DNA from: Medicago truncatula
Taxonomy: Eukaryota > Streptophyta > Magnoliopsida > Fabales > Fabaceae
Assembly: GCF_003473485.1 (NCBI RefSeq)
Contig: NC_053044.1
Location: forward strand, 58,134,091 to 58,198,090
Length of the DNA stretch: 64,000 nt
Reading direction: 5' to 3'
Positions 39,484-52,592 of the stretch are shown piece by piece. The notes under the pieces were generated by a model. The model was not told where the DNA came from. It worked only from the letters and a program-made list of their open reading frames with translations, and did not search any database. A program made the translations under genes and the position numbers. Positions within the stretch are counted from its first letter, which is position 1. Each line of letters starts with the position of its first letter.

Positions 39484-42400
39484 ATGCCCGCACCTCTTGA
39501 CCGACCTGTCAAAATTGGTGATTAGTCTAACTAAATTCTTCAATTTTATGTTTCATCAAATGCATAACTCTGCAGGTTTTGTTTGCAGTTAGGCATTTAC
39601 ATATATGGTTCATGTTAATGTTATGATTGGAAAACAGAAAATTATATCAAAATGAAGCATTTTAATCTGATGTAATGTTATGAAATAAATGAACAATGCA
39701 TTAATGTATATAGCTCTATTCCTGTCTTGCATTCTATGTTATTTATTGATCATAAAAAAAAAAAATTATATTTTCCAAATTATCCATTCAAAAAAATAAA
39801 ATAAAAAATTGCCAAAACTTTCTCTGAATTAATTTTCTTTTTCTTGTAAACACAGGTCATGAGATGGAACATTCTGAGGATGAAAAAAAGAAAAAAGTTG
39901 GGTCTATAAAGAAGGTGGCATTGAGTGCCTCGAGCAAGTTCAAAAATTCATTCACCAAGAAGGGGAGGAAGCACAGCAGAGTTATGTCTATCTGTATTGA
40001 GGATAGTTTTGATGCAGAAGAGTTACAGGCAGTTGATGCTCTTCGACAAACACTTATCTTGGAAGAGCTCTTACCCTCAAAGCATGATGATCCTCATATG
40101 ATGCTAAGGTAACATTTGTGACATAGACTGTGTTTGATTTGGTCAAATATGATTTGACCGTGAGCTGTTTGGTTTGACTTTTTCCTTTATAAATTGATTC
40201 AACTTTGAATATCAATTCTATCAACAACAAAAAAATATTTCCAACTAACGTGGTGATGGAATCAATTCTCAAATTTATTGGGATGCATGCACACACACAA
40301 ACAATTCTTATCCAAACATAAATTGATAAAAATAATTATTTTATGAATATATTCAAATATGGATCACTTTACTATCATGTTTGTACCTTTTAGAATCACT
40401 TTTAGATTAGTAAAATATGATTTGTCCGTGAATTTATGTTTGGTTTTCCACTTTATAATTGGTTCCAGTTTCAAAATCAATTCTATCTAAAAGCTAATAT
40501 TTTCAGCTTATGTATGCACGCCCACAAAAAAATGATCCAAACATCAATTGATAAAAATCAATTTTTTATGAATATATCTAAATATAACTCACTTAAATTT
40601 TGTCAATGTTACCACATAACCGAACAAGTGCATAGGGTATTTTTCAGTTATATAGTTATAGTTATCTCATGAGTAGCTTTATTTAATACCTTGATTTGAT
40701 TTCAACCAAAATAAACTTTACAAATTCAATTCAATCAAAATCAACTTTTGTCAATGTTATCACATAACCGAACACGAACATGAGCATAAAGTATTTTTCA
40801 GATTATAGTTATCGCATGAGCTTTCTTTAATCGCTTGATTTGATTTCAACGCTATAATGGACCTGTAATGTTAATGTACCATGGTCTAGATTTTTGAGGG
40901 CAAGAAAGTATGACATAGAGAAAACAAAACAAATGTGGACAGATATGCTTAAGTGGAGGAAGGAATTTGGTGCTGACACTATCATGGAGGTATAGTCCAA
41001 TGAAAAATAAATAGATCATGTTCATGTCATGTACTTTAACATAACTTTTTTATTTATGCATCTTATCATAAATTGCTTGTTTTATTTTTGTATAAGGATT
41101 TTGAATTCGAGGAACTAGATGAAGTTCTAAAATGCTATCCACAAGGACATCATGGAGTTGATAAGGATGGAAGACCTGTTTACATTGAAAGATTGGGTCA
41201 AGTTGATTGTAACAAGTTGTTGCAAGTAACCTCAGTGGAACGTTATCTCAAGTACCATGTACGAGAGTTTGAGAGGGCTTTTGCTGTTAAGTTGCCTGCA
41301 TGTTCAATTGCAGCAAAGAAGCATATTGACCAAAGCACAACTATTTTGGATGTGCAAGGAGTGGTGTGTACAAAATTCTCACTAATTTATTTTTCAATTC
41401 TTCAATGGCTAAAAATAACCAATAAGAGGGAAAAACTATTTTAACACCTTAAATGATAGTCATCATAAATCTAACCAAACTGGATCCTTTACCGTTGCAG
41501 TATGGTACTGCAGTGGTAGAGGATCCAGGTTTAAATCCAGAATGATAACAAGTTCTATTACGAAATATTATTATGGATATCATTTCAATGGTTATGTTCA
41601 TATGGACATAAGTTTCACATAATTACTGACTGGCATGATTGGTAATTAGGGTCTTAGAAGTATGAACAAAGCTGCAAGGGATCTCCTCCAAAGGCTTCAG
41701 AAGATTGATGGTGACAACTATCCTGAGGTATACTGATTTATCCATAAGTTGTGTTATAAGAACATAAATTAGACAAAACTTTTGTGAACAGTCTAAGTGG
41801 TTAACGTAGTTCAAATAGTTAGTTAATGAATATATCAAGTATCAAATCTCATCAATCATTAATAGTGCTTCATTAACCACAAATTTAAACACGATAAACC
41901 ACAATTACCAGGTGTTCAAATCCACACGTAGTTTAAAACCTTAAAACAATGGTTGACCGCGTCCAATTTACGTTTTCATGAAGAGGAGTGTTATATGAAT
42001 AACCAATTTGGTGACAACTTATTTGACAACCATACTTTACAAAGAAAAAAGTGGTATTGACACGGAAACCATAGCAAGAGAGAGATAAAGTAAAAAAATA
42101 ATATGAGTATGAGAGAGAAAGTTGTTATAAAAGTTGTCACTAAATGGATGTTCAAATATCATTTCTCTTTCATGAAAGTTGTCTAAAACTTTTGTAGAAA
42201 AATCATTTCTCTTCTATCATAGTCATGTCAATAGTTTAAATGGACTTCCAAATTTACCCTAATTGAACTTTTCTTTCCACACAGTCCCTGAACCGTATGT
42301 TCATCATCAATGCTGGTTCTGGATTTAGGCTATTGTGGAACACTGTAAAGTCATTCCTAGATCCCAAGACCACCTCAAAAATCCATGTAAGCATTTTCAG

Positions 42401-44613
42401 ACTACTTACACATTTCTACTAATGGTTCATTTTTAGTTAACTTGTTAAGCAAGGAAATGAACATGTTAATGATTCATTGACCAGGTCCTAGGTAACAAAT
42501 ACCAGAGCAAGTTGCTTGAAGTAATTGATGCCAGGTAAAATTTATCTCCTTTCTCATTGAAAATTAGTGTGACTTATTTAAGAAGTCAGTAAAGCTAATT
42601 CTTCCTTATAAAATTCATTGATATTTTTTATTTATGATGACTACTTATAACAATGAATAACACTTGATATGTTAATGTAAATTTATTTACCAGTGAACTT
42701 CCGGAGTTCTTGGGTGGTACTTGTACTTGTGCTGATAAAGGTGGCTGCATGCTATCTGACAAGGGTCCATGGAATGATCCAGAGATCTTGAAGGTAGTTT
42801 TGTTGTCAAAATGATGAATTTCGTTTGTGACATAATTTTTTTTTTTAATAAAGCAAAGAAAAACAATAAGGTAATTATATTTCCTTGGATGGATTAGATG
42901 GCTCAAAATGGTGTTGGCAGATACACAATAAAAGCTTTATCCGGGGTTGAGGAGAAAACAATCAAACAAGAAGAAACTGCATATCAGAAGGGATTCAAAG
43001 ATTCATTTCCAGAGACACTTGATGTTCATTGTTTGGATCAACCCAAATCCTATGGTGTAAGATTTAGGAAACTACCTTCCTTGTTTGCTTGTCTTAAATT
43101 TGAGACAATGTAGATGACTGCTTAAGATATATGGCACAATTGGACCTTTTTTCAAGCAGAATTAAGACCAAATATCATTAGTTAATGAAATTAAAGTAAA
43201 AAATTTCCAACTCCATTGCTACCTTTTTATAAATATTGTGTGTTGCAGGTTTATCAGTATGATTCCTTTGTTCCAGTACTTGACAAAGCAGTTGATTCTT
43301 CGTGGAAGAAAACAATCCAAAACGACAAATACGCGCTTTCGAAAGGTAGACGTTTGAATAAACAGCTTAATTAACCACATATAGCATAAATGATTATCAT
43401 AAAAGTGCTTACGTTTAAGTTATTTCTATAACAAAAGATAAAATAAAGTCAAACCATTTTTATATAATTATAAGCTGTTTTCGTAAGTTATCATGGAGAG
43501 TTTATGAAAATAAGATGAAAGCAGCTTATGGACATAACATAAGTTATTTCCATAAACTCTCGGATATAGTCTCGCAAGTGTTTATATCAGTAGATAAAGT
43601 CAATTCAAACAGACCATTTTGTTCTTTCATTTCTACCATTATTAAAAATTAAAAAAAAAAAAAAAAAAACCTTATGCTGCAGATTGTTTCTCCAACAATA
43701 ATGGAATGAATTCTAGTGGATTTAGCAAACAATTTGTTGGTGGAATAATGGCACTTGTTATGGGAATTGTGACCATAATTCGCATGACAAGTAGCATGCC
43801 AAGGAAAATCACAGAAGCAGCACTTTATGGTGGCAACTCAGTGTATTATGATGGCTCCATGATAAAAGCAGCTGCAATTTCAAACAATGAGTATATGGCC
43901 ATGATGAAGCGCATGGCTGAACTTGAAGAGAAAGTCACTGTTCTCAGTGTTAAGCCTGTCATGCCTCCAGAAAAAGAGGAAATGCTTAATAATGCTCTAA
44001 CCAGAGTCAGTACTCTTGAACAGGAGTTGGGTGCAACCAAAAAGGTACTGGTAATGCTTCTTTAGTTTATTTTGGGAAATAAACGAATAAACCATCAATT
44101 TAGTCTTCAAATTGTCAATGTCTCTCCAATTTATTCTTTGTTGCTAGAGACTAATACATGATTTTTCATCATTTTTAGATGTTAATTGAATGTTTAGAAT
44201 CACATAGGGTTTAACAAAATTACCTTATTAAAACTACAAAATGTAGCTTTTGCAAAATAGAAGTGGTTGGTCGTGATTCTGACAAATTCACTATGAATTC
44301 AAACATACACTAAAATGTTGCATAACATTACTTTTATATGCTTTAGAGAATTGAAACATTCACTAAAATACAAATGTTATGTTATATGTAATTAAATTTG
44401 ACTCCCTAATTGGACTTTAGGCACTAGAAGATGCCCTTACTAGACAAGTGGAACTTGAAGGTCAAATTGACAAGAAGAAAAAGAAGAAGAAGAAGTTGGT
44501 ACGTTACATCTGCTGTGCATTTTCATAAAGATTCTTCTATAGACTCTCGAGTTCTTTTGTTCACAAACTTTACTTTATTTGATTTGTGCTTACAGTTCCG
44601 CTTCCACTGGTGA
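39484..44613 (+). CDS. Sec14-nodulin phosphatidylinositol transfer protein A
   Basis: Thirteen exons: 39484-39517, 39856-40108, 40890-40989, 41097-41363, 41650-41727, 42285-42386, 42485-42534, 42694-42793, 42898-43056, 43249-43345, 43683-44044, 44421-44498, 44596-44613; 565 residues. Sec14-like proteins bind and exchange phosphatidylinositol and phosphatidylcholine and so control phosphoinositide signalling and membrane trafficking; plant Sec14-nodulin proteins act in polarised growth of root hairs and pollen tubes. Domains: CRAL-TRIO N region ([20 protein letters not shown]), Sec14 lipid domain ([20 protein letters not shown] ... LDVQGVGLRS ... [10 protein letters not shown] ... [20 protein letters not shown]), a divergent linker, a hydrophobic segment ([16 protein letters not shown]), a coiled coil ([11 protein letters not shown]) and a tail with eight lysines before LFRFHW. 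Exon 1 ([12 protein letters not shown]) is inferred: it is 34 nt, equal to exon 1 of the neighbouring gene, phase-compatible, and resembles [11 protein letters not shown]. Without it, translation could start at 39864. Confidence 0.92.
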
Positions 44614-46337
44614 AGTGATAATTGCGTTTGTTACGTGACCTTCAAAAACAAGGAGTTGTAAAGTTGGAGGCTTTCTATATTACATGCCCTGCAGCATTCA
44701 CCTATCTTCTAAAGAGAGTATTGTTATTGTTATTCCTTTAAAAAAAAAAACTAATAAAGTTTGCCATCTTTTGACAATTGTGTACATTATTGAGTCTCAA
44801 ACTCATTGAGTAACATTTGGGTTTCATAATATTATTGTAACCCCTTGGCCTCTGCGCAATCTTCAAACTTAATGTAAAAGATGTTTCTCCATGTACATTA
44901 TGCAATCTAAGTACTACTTCCATATAAGCATATGTGTATTTCTCTTGAGGTCACTTGGTTGTAAGACGTGGTTTTCATAATTTGACTATTTACGGAATGT
45001 TTCCTAGAAATAGAAAAAAGAAAAAAAAAGAAGCTTAGTTACACTTTTGACCCTCTAGTTTATTAATTATGCAATTTGAACCTCTAATTTCATACGAACT
45101 AACAAAAAAACTACTATTCTTAACAATTAAAAAATGTTAATGAGTGTTCTTAAAAAATTATTTAATGAATGCTAACGATTAAAGGAAAATAAGTTGAGCG
45201 GATTTGGATTCTCTCCATTGAAATTTTTCTCAAGTTTTCTCCATTTTTAATCTCTACCACTAAAACCCACTAACCACTTTTCTTTATAATTTAATTCTCA
45301 TTTTCTCTTTCATATTTGATGGTTGAGATTATTTTGAGAAAAATTTCAATGGAGTGACAAAAGTAACAACAAAATATTCTTTTTTATACTTTTACCAATG
45401 TCTTTAAAGACACTCTTTTAACGTCCTTAGCATAATATTTATCAATTACCCGAGACAACTATCTCATATTCATTCTTACTGTATTTTGGTTTTTCATATC
45501 AATACTCATGGTCTACTTTTTATTGTTCCAATAAGTCTTTTTTTTTTTTTAAGGGAAAGACAGTCTCTTAAAATACTATACTACCACTCTATTGTTTTTT
45601 TTATTCAACAGTTGAAATAAATCTTTTACAGTTACACTGTTACTTAAATTATTTATCCTGACGCATATGTTTTGGCATGGCAGTCATTTCGGAAACAGCA
45701 ATTCATAAATGCAGCACATGTATGTCGCATAGCCTAGTCTCCAATATATTCTTTTGACCAGCTCTCTCTGCAGCTGCAGCTGCAACAGCAACAGCAACAG
45801 CAACTGCAACTAGATCTTATTAAAGATATTGACTTTTGATACCAACCAACTTCTGTGTTGTTTTTCGGTGCCTCAAAAGCTCCGCTGTATTATAAATAAT
45901 TAAAAACACTCCTTTTTTTTTCCTTTTGTACGCATTAGAAGAACGCGTGCTTGTAAACCAAATAACCAAAACACACTGGAAGCAAACACGCATGAATAAA
46001 CAATAGGGCAACGTTTTACTTCTGTATATACAAAAACCAGTGGACAAAGATAAGCAAGAAATCGTGCAAACAACTAAAGCTTTTCAACCATGGAAAACAA
46101 ACCAGATACAAGGACAAACAAAAACTGAAAGAGCTTGTGTTTCACAAGCTAGCAAAGATGCTATTCTGGATATACACACATTTGAAGTAATTATCCGCTT
46201 AGTTTTACTCATAGTACACTGAAAAACAGTGGATAGAGTTACAACATCGGTACAACGGTTCGAAGTATAAGTACAACTGTGATCGTGCTGGGAGAAACAT
46301 CCTCCTCTGTGGAGCATCTTTCTATCAGCCATATAGC
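44614..46337. other. Intergenic between convergent Sec14 genes
   Basis: About 1.7 kb holding the two 3' untranslated regions. It includes a CAGCTGCAGCTGCAACAGCAAC imperfect trinucleotide stretch near 45770-45812 and AT-rich sequence. No gene seen. Confidence 0.5.
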
Positions 46338-49300
46338 TCACCAGCAAAACTTCTTTTTCTGATTGAAACAAAGAAAATGAGGCAGAAATATCAGAAATCT
46401 GAAAAATGCACCTTTAAAATGTTAACTTTACTAAGAAAATACAGATGCCAACTTACCCGTAACTTGGCTTCTTCTTGGCGGTCTATGTAAGCAAGCAGCT
46501 CTTCTTGCCTCATTAACGCTTCGTAGAGAGCCTGTGCATAATCCAGAAAAAAACATATATTAGGGCCCATCTTTGATAACAAACCTAGGAGTATTTTGTT
46601 CACATCATCACTATACCATGCCATCTTGAAGATAGTAAGAATAAGAGGAAAAGAAGAAAAACATGTATCTTATGTACTCGGCTATTATAAAACTCGTATC
46701 CATTACTTCGCTTGATGTTAAACAAAAATATTGCCATCCTACCTTTTTAGTAGCAATTAACTCTGCTTCCAAAGCATCCACCCGGCAGACCGCAGCATTC
46801 AACAATTCCGCCTTCTCGTAAGGCATTTCAGATGGCTTAGATTGTAGTGTGTCAACCTTCTCTTCAAGCTCACCTAACCTTTTCAGCAAGGAGGGAAAGA
46901 GATTTTCCTCTGTCTGTGCTTGGCTTGTTGAAGGAAGAACTTCCATGTTTGTTGTCTCGAGAGTTGGTTCTGAAATTCTCTGATCATCATTAGATGATAT
47001 TGCAGGAAGTTTGTTGGTCATGCGGCAAGCAACTTGACGGAAAAGAGCAAATAATGTCAGGAAGAAGGCAGCGAGGGCTACCCAAGCCCGAGCTTTAATT
47101 CCTTCTGGAGTGTTTTGTATGTCAGGAAGAGGACGAGTTCCTGCATTGGAAATCCGATTAAACTTTTGCTGGAGAAAATTACTTTTAATAATTAAAATCA
47201 AGAAACCAAGCATGGCTATCAAGCACTACGTCTCCTAAAAGCTCGAACTCTTTTATACAAGTCAAAGAATGGTTTAGACCTCTAACAGACCCACTCATCA
47301 AAAGCCTTTTTGAAATTTACATGCAAATGAAATCCAGATACTATATGAATGATCCATAATTGTCAATCAGCGTGGAGTAGCCAACCCCAAAAAGGCTATA
47401 GCACAATATAAATAATTCATACTACAACCATGAATGCTAAATTGAGGTTGTAATGGTGTGGCATAGTCTAGACCACAGACACAATCATCAAAAACCGATG
47501 TCATAATTAACAAAATATCATACTAGTAGAACTATTTGTCCAATTGGGTGAAATTTTAGTGAATAAGCAAAATAAGAAGATTCATTAAAAGGGTGCGTCA
47601 ATAAATACAAAGAAACCACCAACCTTTGAAGGTGTGAGACCTCTGTAGAGATGTTTGCCTCTTCCATTCAGCATCAACAGGTTTGTCTACCATTGGAACA
47701 TATTCATCGTACCCAGACATGTTAGCATAACTTGCCTTTCCTGCTATCTTAGCCTGACAAATAACAGAATGTGAACGAGTATTATAGCTGAAACAGAAAA
47801 GGGAAAATTCTCTGAACAGGTTTTCTTAATGTTACTTTGATTATCATCATCATCATCACAATATCTGCAAATATCGTGGACTGCAACAAACAACAACCAA
47901 GGTCTTTTTTTCACTATATGTAATCAGCTACATGGATCAAGAAACACCACAATGTCCTGTCAGATTAGTTATTTATTATATATTTTGAAGTAAATAGCAA
48001 TTTGTAGAATAGGTCAAGACTTACCTCCTCACGAACAGGGGTCAGTCTAAGGTGTGAATAGCTCTTCATTGCTTTTGGAGAAGCTATATCTTCAGCTTCT
48101 GACCCTGATTCGGCGGTAGATGTATCACTTCCTTTTACCTGTTAGGTAAGAGTAACAAAAGTAAGAATGATGTATGATAAATAGACCACTGAGAAAAATA
48201 TGTGAAGCACCAAATTGGCTCCACTTGATCAAGGCAACAATCAGCCATGCGAAGAGTTACCATTGGGTATCGTGGCTTTGCATATGCAATAACCTTCCCT
48301 TCACTGTTGAGAACCTTTACTACTTGTCTTGCCCGCCGTGGTTCGCCATTGAGAACCATCTACAAAAAGTGCAAACACAATCAACTGTCAGCCTATTACA
48401 AGTCAGACGGGTATAGTATAAAAATCAACCAAGAATAGCATATGACCTTCAATATTTCAGGATTTTTCCATGGTCCTTTATCAGATCTAAGGCATCCTCC
48501 CTCATCTGCACAAGAGCAGGTACCTCCGAGAAATTCCGGCAACTCACTACATTAAGTGCTCAATGTGTTAGGTTAGGCTTTAAAAAAAATGCATTTGTCA
48601 ATAGAAAAAAAAAATCATGGAGCCATAATGTACCTGGCATCAATTACTTCAAGTAATTTGCTTTGATACTTGTTTCCAAGAACCTAAGTAATGTTTCCAA
48701 CCAAGGGCAATGTCAGCAACTTATACTATCATCGAAAAGAATTTAAAACAGCTAGAAGATGGCATTTAACTTACGTGGATCTTTGAAGTTGTTTTAGGAT
48801 CTAGAAAAGACTTGACAGTGCTCCACAACAGTCTAAATCCAGGGCCGGCATTTATGATAAACATTTGGCAGAGTGTCTGTATCAGCACAAACAAAAAAAA
48901 AACAGTCATCACACTGGGAATAGTAACAGCTGGAATTCCAAAACCTAGTCATGTAGCGTTCAAAAAGAATAGCAAAAATCAATTTACAGACAATGAGATA
49001 TCGCACCTCGGGGTAATTGTCACCGTCGACCTTCTGCAGCCGCTGAATGAGTTCACGGGCTGACTTTGTAAAATTCTTAAGGCCCTGAAAATTGAATCAT
49101 AAAATTAAAATGAATTGAATGATTTAGAACTTTGGCTTTCAGTGAACGCAAAAAGGAATAATTACTAGAAACATACCACTCCTTGAACATCTAAGATTGT
49201 GGTGCTTGAATCTATGTGCCTCTTTGCAGCAATAGTGCAAGCAGGAAACTTTATTGCAAAAGATTTCTCAAACTCTTGCACATGGTACTTTACATATCTA

Positions 49301-50386
49301 TCCATAGTTGTAACCTGCATCAGTTTGTTCGGATCAACTTTTCCAAGTCTTTCAATATAAACAGGCCTTCCTTCCTTATCTACACCATGATGGCCATGTG
49401 GATAATACTTCACAACTTCATTTAACTCCTTGAACTCAAAATCCTGATGCAAAAGACAACATTAGGTAAGGCAATCAATCACTTCAGGGTATGCTCAAAT
49501 CCAGGGCTTTGGAAAGGGAAGCTTTAGAGGGCTAAAGTCTATATTCTAACATAACAACATAATAGATGATCATATAACATTTCAACCACACTAAATTCAT
49601 TTTTAGAAATATATAAATAATAACTTCATTAATTTAGAAAAGAAAAACAAGTTCTCCTCTCAAAAATCATCCTTCCAAACATACCCTAAAAGTCTACATC
49701 TTGTTCCATGTGATTAAACCTTGATAAACAGAAGCCAAACAAAACAAAATCCCCAAATTCTATATGCATTTTACCTGCATAATGGTGTCAGCACCAAACT
49801 CCCTTCTCCATTGTAGCATGTCAGCCCACATATGCTTTGCTTTTTCAATATCAAATTTCCTTGCTTTCAGAAATCTACAAAATCACAAAAACAATAATTA
49901 AACACAACTATATTATAACATCATTAATCAAAATAAGTCGGAATGTAAATAAAAAAATGATCACCTTAACATCATATGGTAATCATCAAAAGCTTGAGGA
50001 AGCAACTCATCCATGATCAAAGACTGACGAAAAGCATCAACAGCTTGAAGCTCCTCAACATCTCTAACATCCTCAATTGAAACAGAGCTAACACGTCCAT
50101 CACTCTTTCTCCTACTACTCTTCTTTCTAAGAGAATGCTTAAACTTGGTTGATGCACTTAAAGCTTTCTTTTTTAAGGATCCAATTCTGGTTCTCCTTTC
50201 ATCTTCTGAATTTTCAAAATCAGATCTTCTCTCTCGCTTCTCATCACTGCCAGAAAACCCCTCAAAACCTGAAAAAATTCACAAATTCAAACATCAATTA
50301 CACGAATTGAATACAATCTATGGCGAGAATTGAAAATAGAAGAGGTACTTACAAGGTCTAGCGAAACGATCAAGGGGTCCAGACAT
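46338..50386 (-). CDS. Sec14-nodulin phosphatidylinositol transfer protein B
   Basis: Fourteen exons: 50386-50353, 50268-49965, 49874-49775, 49443-49177, 49084-49007, 48876-48775, 48683-48634, 48546-48447, 48359-48261, 48138-48025, 47753-47624, 47140-46743, 46531-46457, 46358-46338; 623 residues. It is the canonical form: [12 protein letters not shown] start, [16 protein letters not shown], Sec14 domain ([83 protein letters not shown]), an acidic/Ser-rich linker, a hydrophobic segment ([16 protein letters not shown]), a coiled coil ([15 protein letters not shown] and [19 protein letters not shown]), and a KKKFCW end typical of the nodulin domain. Function as for gene A. The gene is read toward gene A. 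A (AAC)n run lies in the 5' leader. No defects. Confidence 0.95.
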
Positions 50387-50452
50387 TGTAGGAGAGAGTT
50401 GAATTAAGAATTGAGAAACCCTAATTTGAATTTGATTGGAAGATTATTGATT

Positions 50453-50454
<2 letters not shown>

Positions 50455-50484
<30 letters not shown>

Positions 50485-50485
50485 G
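50455..50485. repeat. (GTT)n trinucleotide repeat in 5' leader of gene B
   Basis: About ten GTT units, i.e. (AAC)n in the minus-strand transcript, about 70 nt upstream of the start codon. The minus-strand polyglutamine open frame across it is not a separate gene. Confidence 0.9.
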
Positions 50486-50920
50486 CGGGAGAGTAACAAA
50501 GTGAGAAGAATTAATTAAATAAAAAAAAGAAAAGAAAGGATGGATGGATCGACAGACAGCTAAAGACAGAGAAAGAGAAAGGGGCGCGTGATTGACGACA
50601 CTGCCTGCCTGCAGCTGATCAAAGAGAGGCAGAGGTGGGTCCCACTTTCGTTTTGGTACAGTACAGTGTTGTTGTTTCAAATGATAATACTAGTAGTATC
50701 ATTATAGGGTCAGAGAGAGAGAGTATCCTAGATGAACAGTACTTTAGGAATACTTTGGTTTGTTGCCTCATTCTTCATTCCCTTGCCCTTGGGAGGGACG
50801 TTTTCTCAAACTAATTGCACTATTCATGCTTTCAAGTCAATCACCGATCCAAAGATTTTTAATAAATGAAGGTCAAAGTTACAATTTGGGTTAAATATAT
50901 TTTTAAAATTTTAAAGGTAA

Positions 50921-51492
50921 TTTCCTCTGTCTCATAATAACTAAGTCATTTGTTAAAAATAATATCTTAAAATAACTGAGTCATTTTACTTTTTAATACT
51001 CCCTCTGTCCCTATATATAAGACCCTTTTGCCAAAATTACGGGAATTAAGATAGTGAATATTTGTATTAAAGTTGTTTGTAATCACTATTGTTTTTACAA
51101 TTTTATCCTTTAAGAAAAAAGGTTAGTTTATGTTTTCAACATGTTATTTATTGTTGATTGAAGAAAAAGATGTATAATAAATAGGGACATGTATGTAAAG
51201 AAATAATTAATGTAGTTGGAAATAACAAAGGGGTCTTATAAAAAGGGACAAAAAAAATTCTCAAAAGGGTCTTATAATTAGGGACGAAGGGAGTACAATA
51301 TTAATTACTGTTTTCCTTTTATAACTATATCATTTCCAATTCAATATATTTCACTTTACATTTATGATAGCGCATAATGCACCAATACTTAAGAAGTGCA
51401 CTTAAAACTATTTTTCTCTCTCATTCATTTATACATTTTTCTTAATACGTGTGCAATGAGTTTTTGACTCGGTTAATCTGAGACGGAGGGAG
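50921..51492. mobile_element. Stowaway-like MITE, outer element of a nest
   Basis: Left end TTTCCTCTGTCTCATAATAA and right end complement CTCCCTCCGTCTCAGATTAA, both continuing into AGTC/GAGTC. The element is split by the inner Stowaway at 50999-51293. TA at 51493-51494; left TA is not preserved. Confidence 0.75.
50999..51293. mobile_element. Stowaway MITE, inner element of a nest
   Basis: Ends CTCCCTCTGTCCCTATATAT and, in complement, CTCCCTTCGTCCCTAATTAT. Exact TA duplications at 50997-50998 and 51294-51295. Confidence 0.9.
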
Positions 51493-52456
51493 TAGTTTGT
51501 AAGAATAGTCCCTATTTTTTTTTATTTTTTACATAAAATGAATATATTTAGTCATCTAAAATAGTCCCTGTAAAATTCAAATAAGGATTAAAAGCAAATT
51601 AAAAATTGTAAGGACTACACTTAAAAGCTTGTAATTTTGTAAGGACTAAAAACATATTTAACCTTAAAAATTTATATAAAATTATTATAAACGTGTAAGT
51701 GTGCAAAAATTATACACCTTTCAGTCACTATTATAAACAAAAATTAACATTTTAGATTCATTAATTAATTGATGTATGTGGTCTATAATAAAGATCTTAT
51801 ACATCATTATAATGACTGAAGTTTTGTTTATAATTGCTCTAAAATGTTGATTTTTTATAAATATTTTTCCATTTCTTGCCGAGTATAAAACATACAACCA
51901 TAATTAATTATTTTTCAACCACCAATGCCATTGCATAACATTTTTCAACAAATATAAAAATAGTTAAAATATAATAGTAGTTTTATGGTCTTGCTAACGA
52001 CATGTTCTAAGAGAATTGGTTAAATATTTCATAAAAGAAAATTTTATCTTAAAAATAATCGTTATTTTTATCGATATAATAATTTCATCTTAGTTTTGTA
52101 ATTTTATGTACTATTATGAGTGAACTATGTGAAGACAATAATATCATATAAGTAGGGTCAAACTGTATAAATATCTAATTTTAGATTAAAAATACAATAA
52201 ACAAGTGGAGGCAAGTAGGGTCGGCCCATTACCTCCTAATTGAATCTATCCTTGTTTATAGTATCGTAAATGTCTATAGAACATTGGTGTTTTTTTCTTT
52301 TCTTTTTCTGCTAACAAATGTCTTAATTACATTGTTTCAGGAATTAAAAAAAAAAACTTCGACTTAAAAATACAAATTAAACACACATAATGATTAATGA
52401 TCATAAGTACACAATTTTTAATAAAAAAAATACTTTTGGATGTTTAAACAATGTTT

Positions 52457-52592
52457 TAAGAACACTTGTTAACAATTTTTTTCCTTGTATGTTTGATTTC
52501 AATTAAAGAGGGGAGGTTGCTTAAACTATCTTAAGAACATTTGTTATATTTTCCTCTTTTTCTTGTATGTTTGATTTCAATTAAAGAGGGGT
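52457..52592. repeat. Imperfect tandem duplication, about 74 bp
   Basis: Two copies begin TTAAGAACAnTTGTTA and include the exact 20-mer TTGTATGTTTGATTTCAATT. Confidence 0.8.

Noticed and set aside
46611..47222. 203-residue minus-strand frame taken as a single exon
   Set aside because: Its ends run into introns; only 47140-46743 is an exon of Sec14 gene B.
50444..50680. Minus-strand open frame ending in a polyglutamine run
   Set aside because: It is the (AAC)n-containing 5' leader of Sec14 gene B read in one frame; no domain and no separate gene signals.
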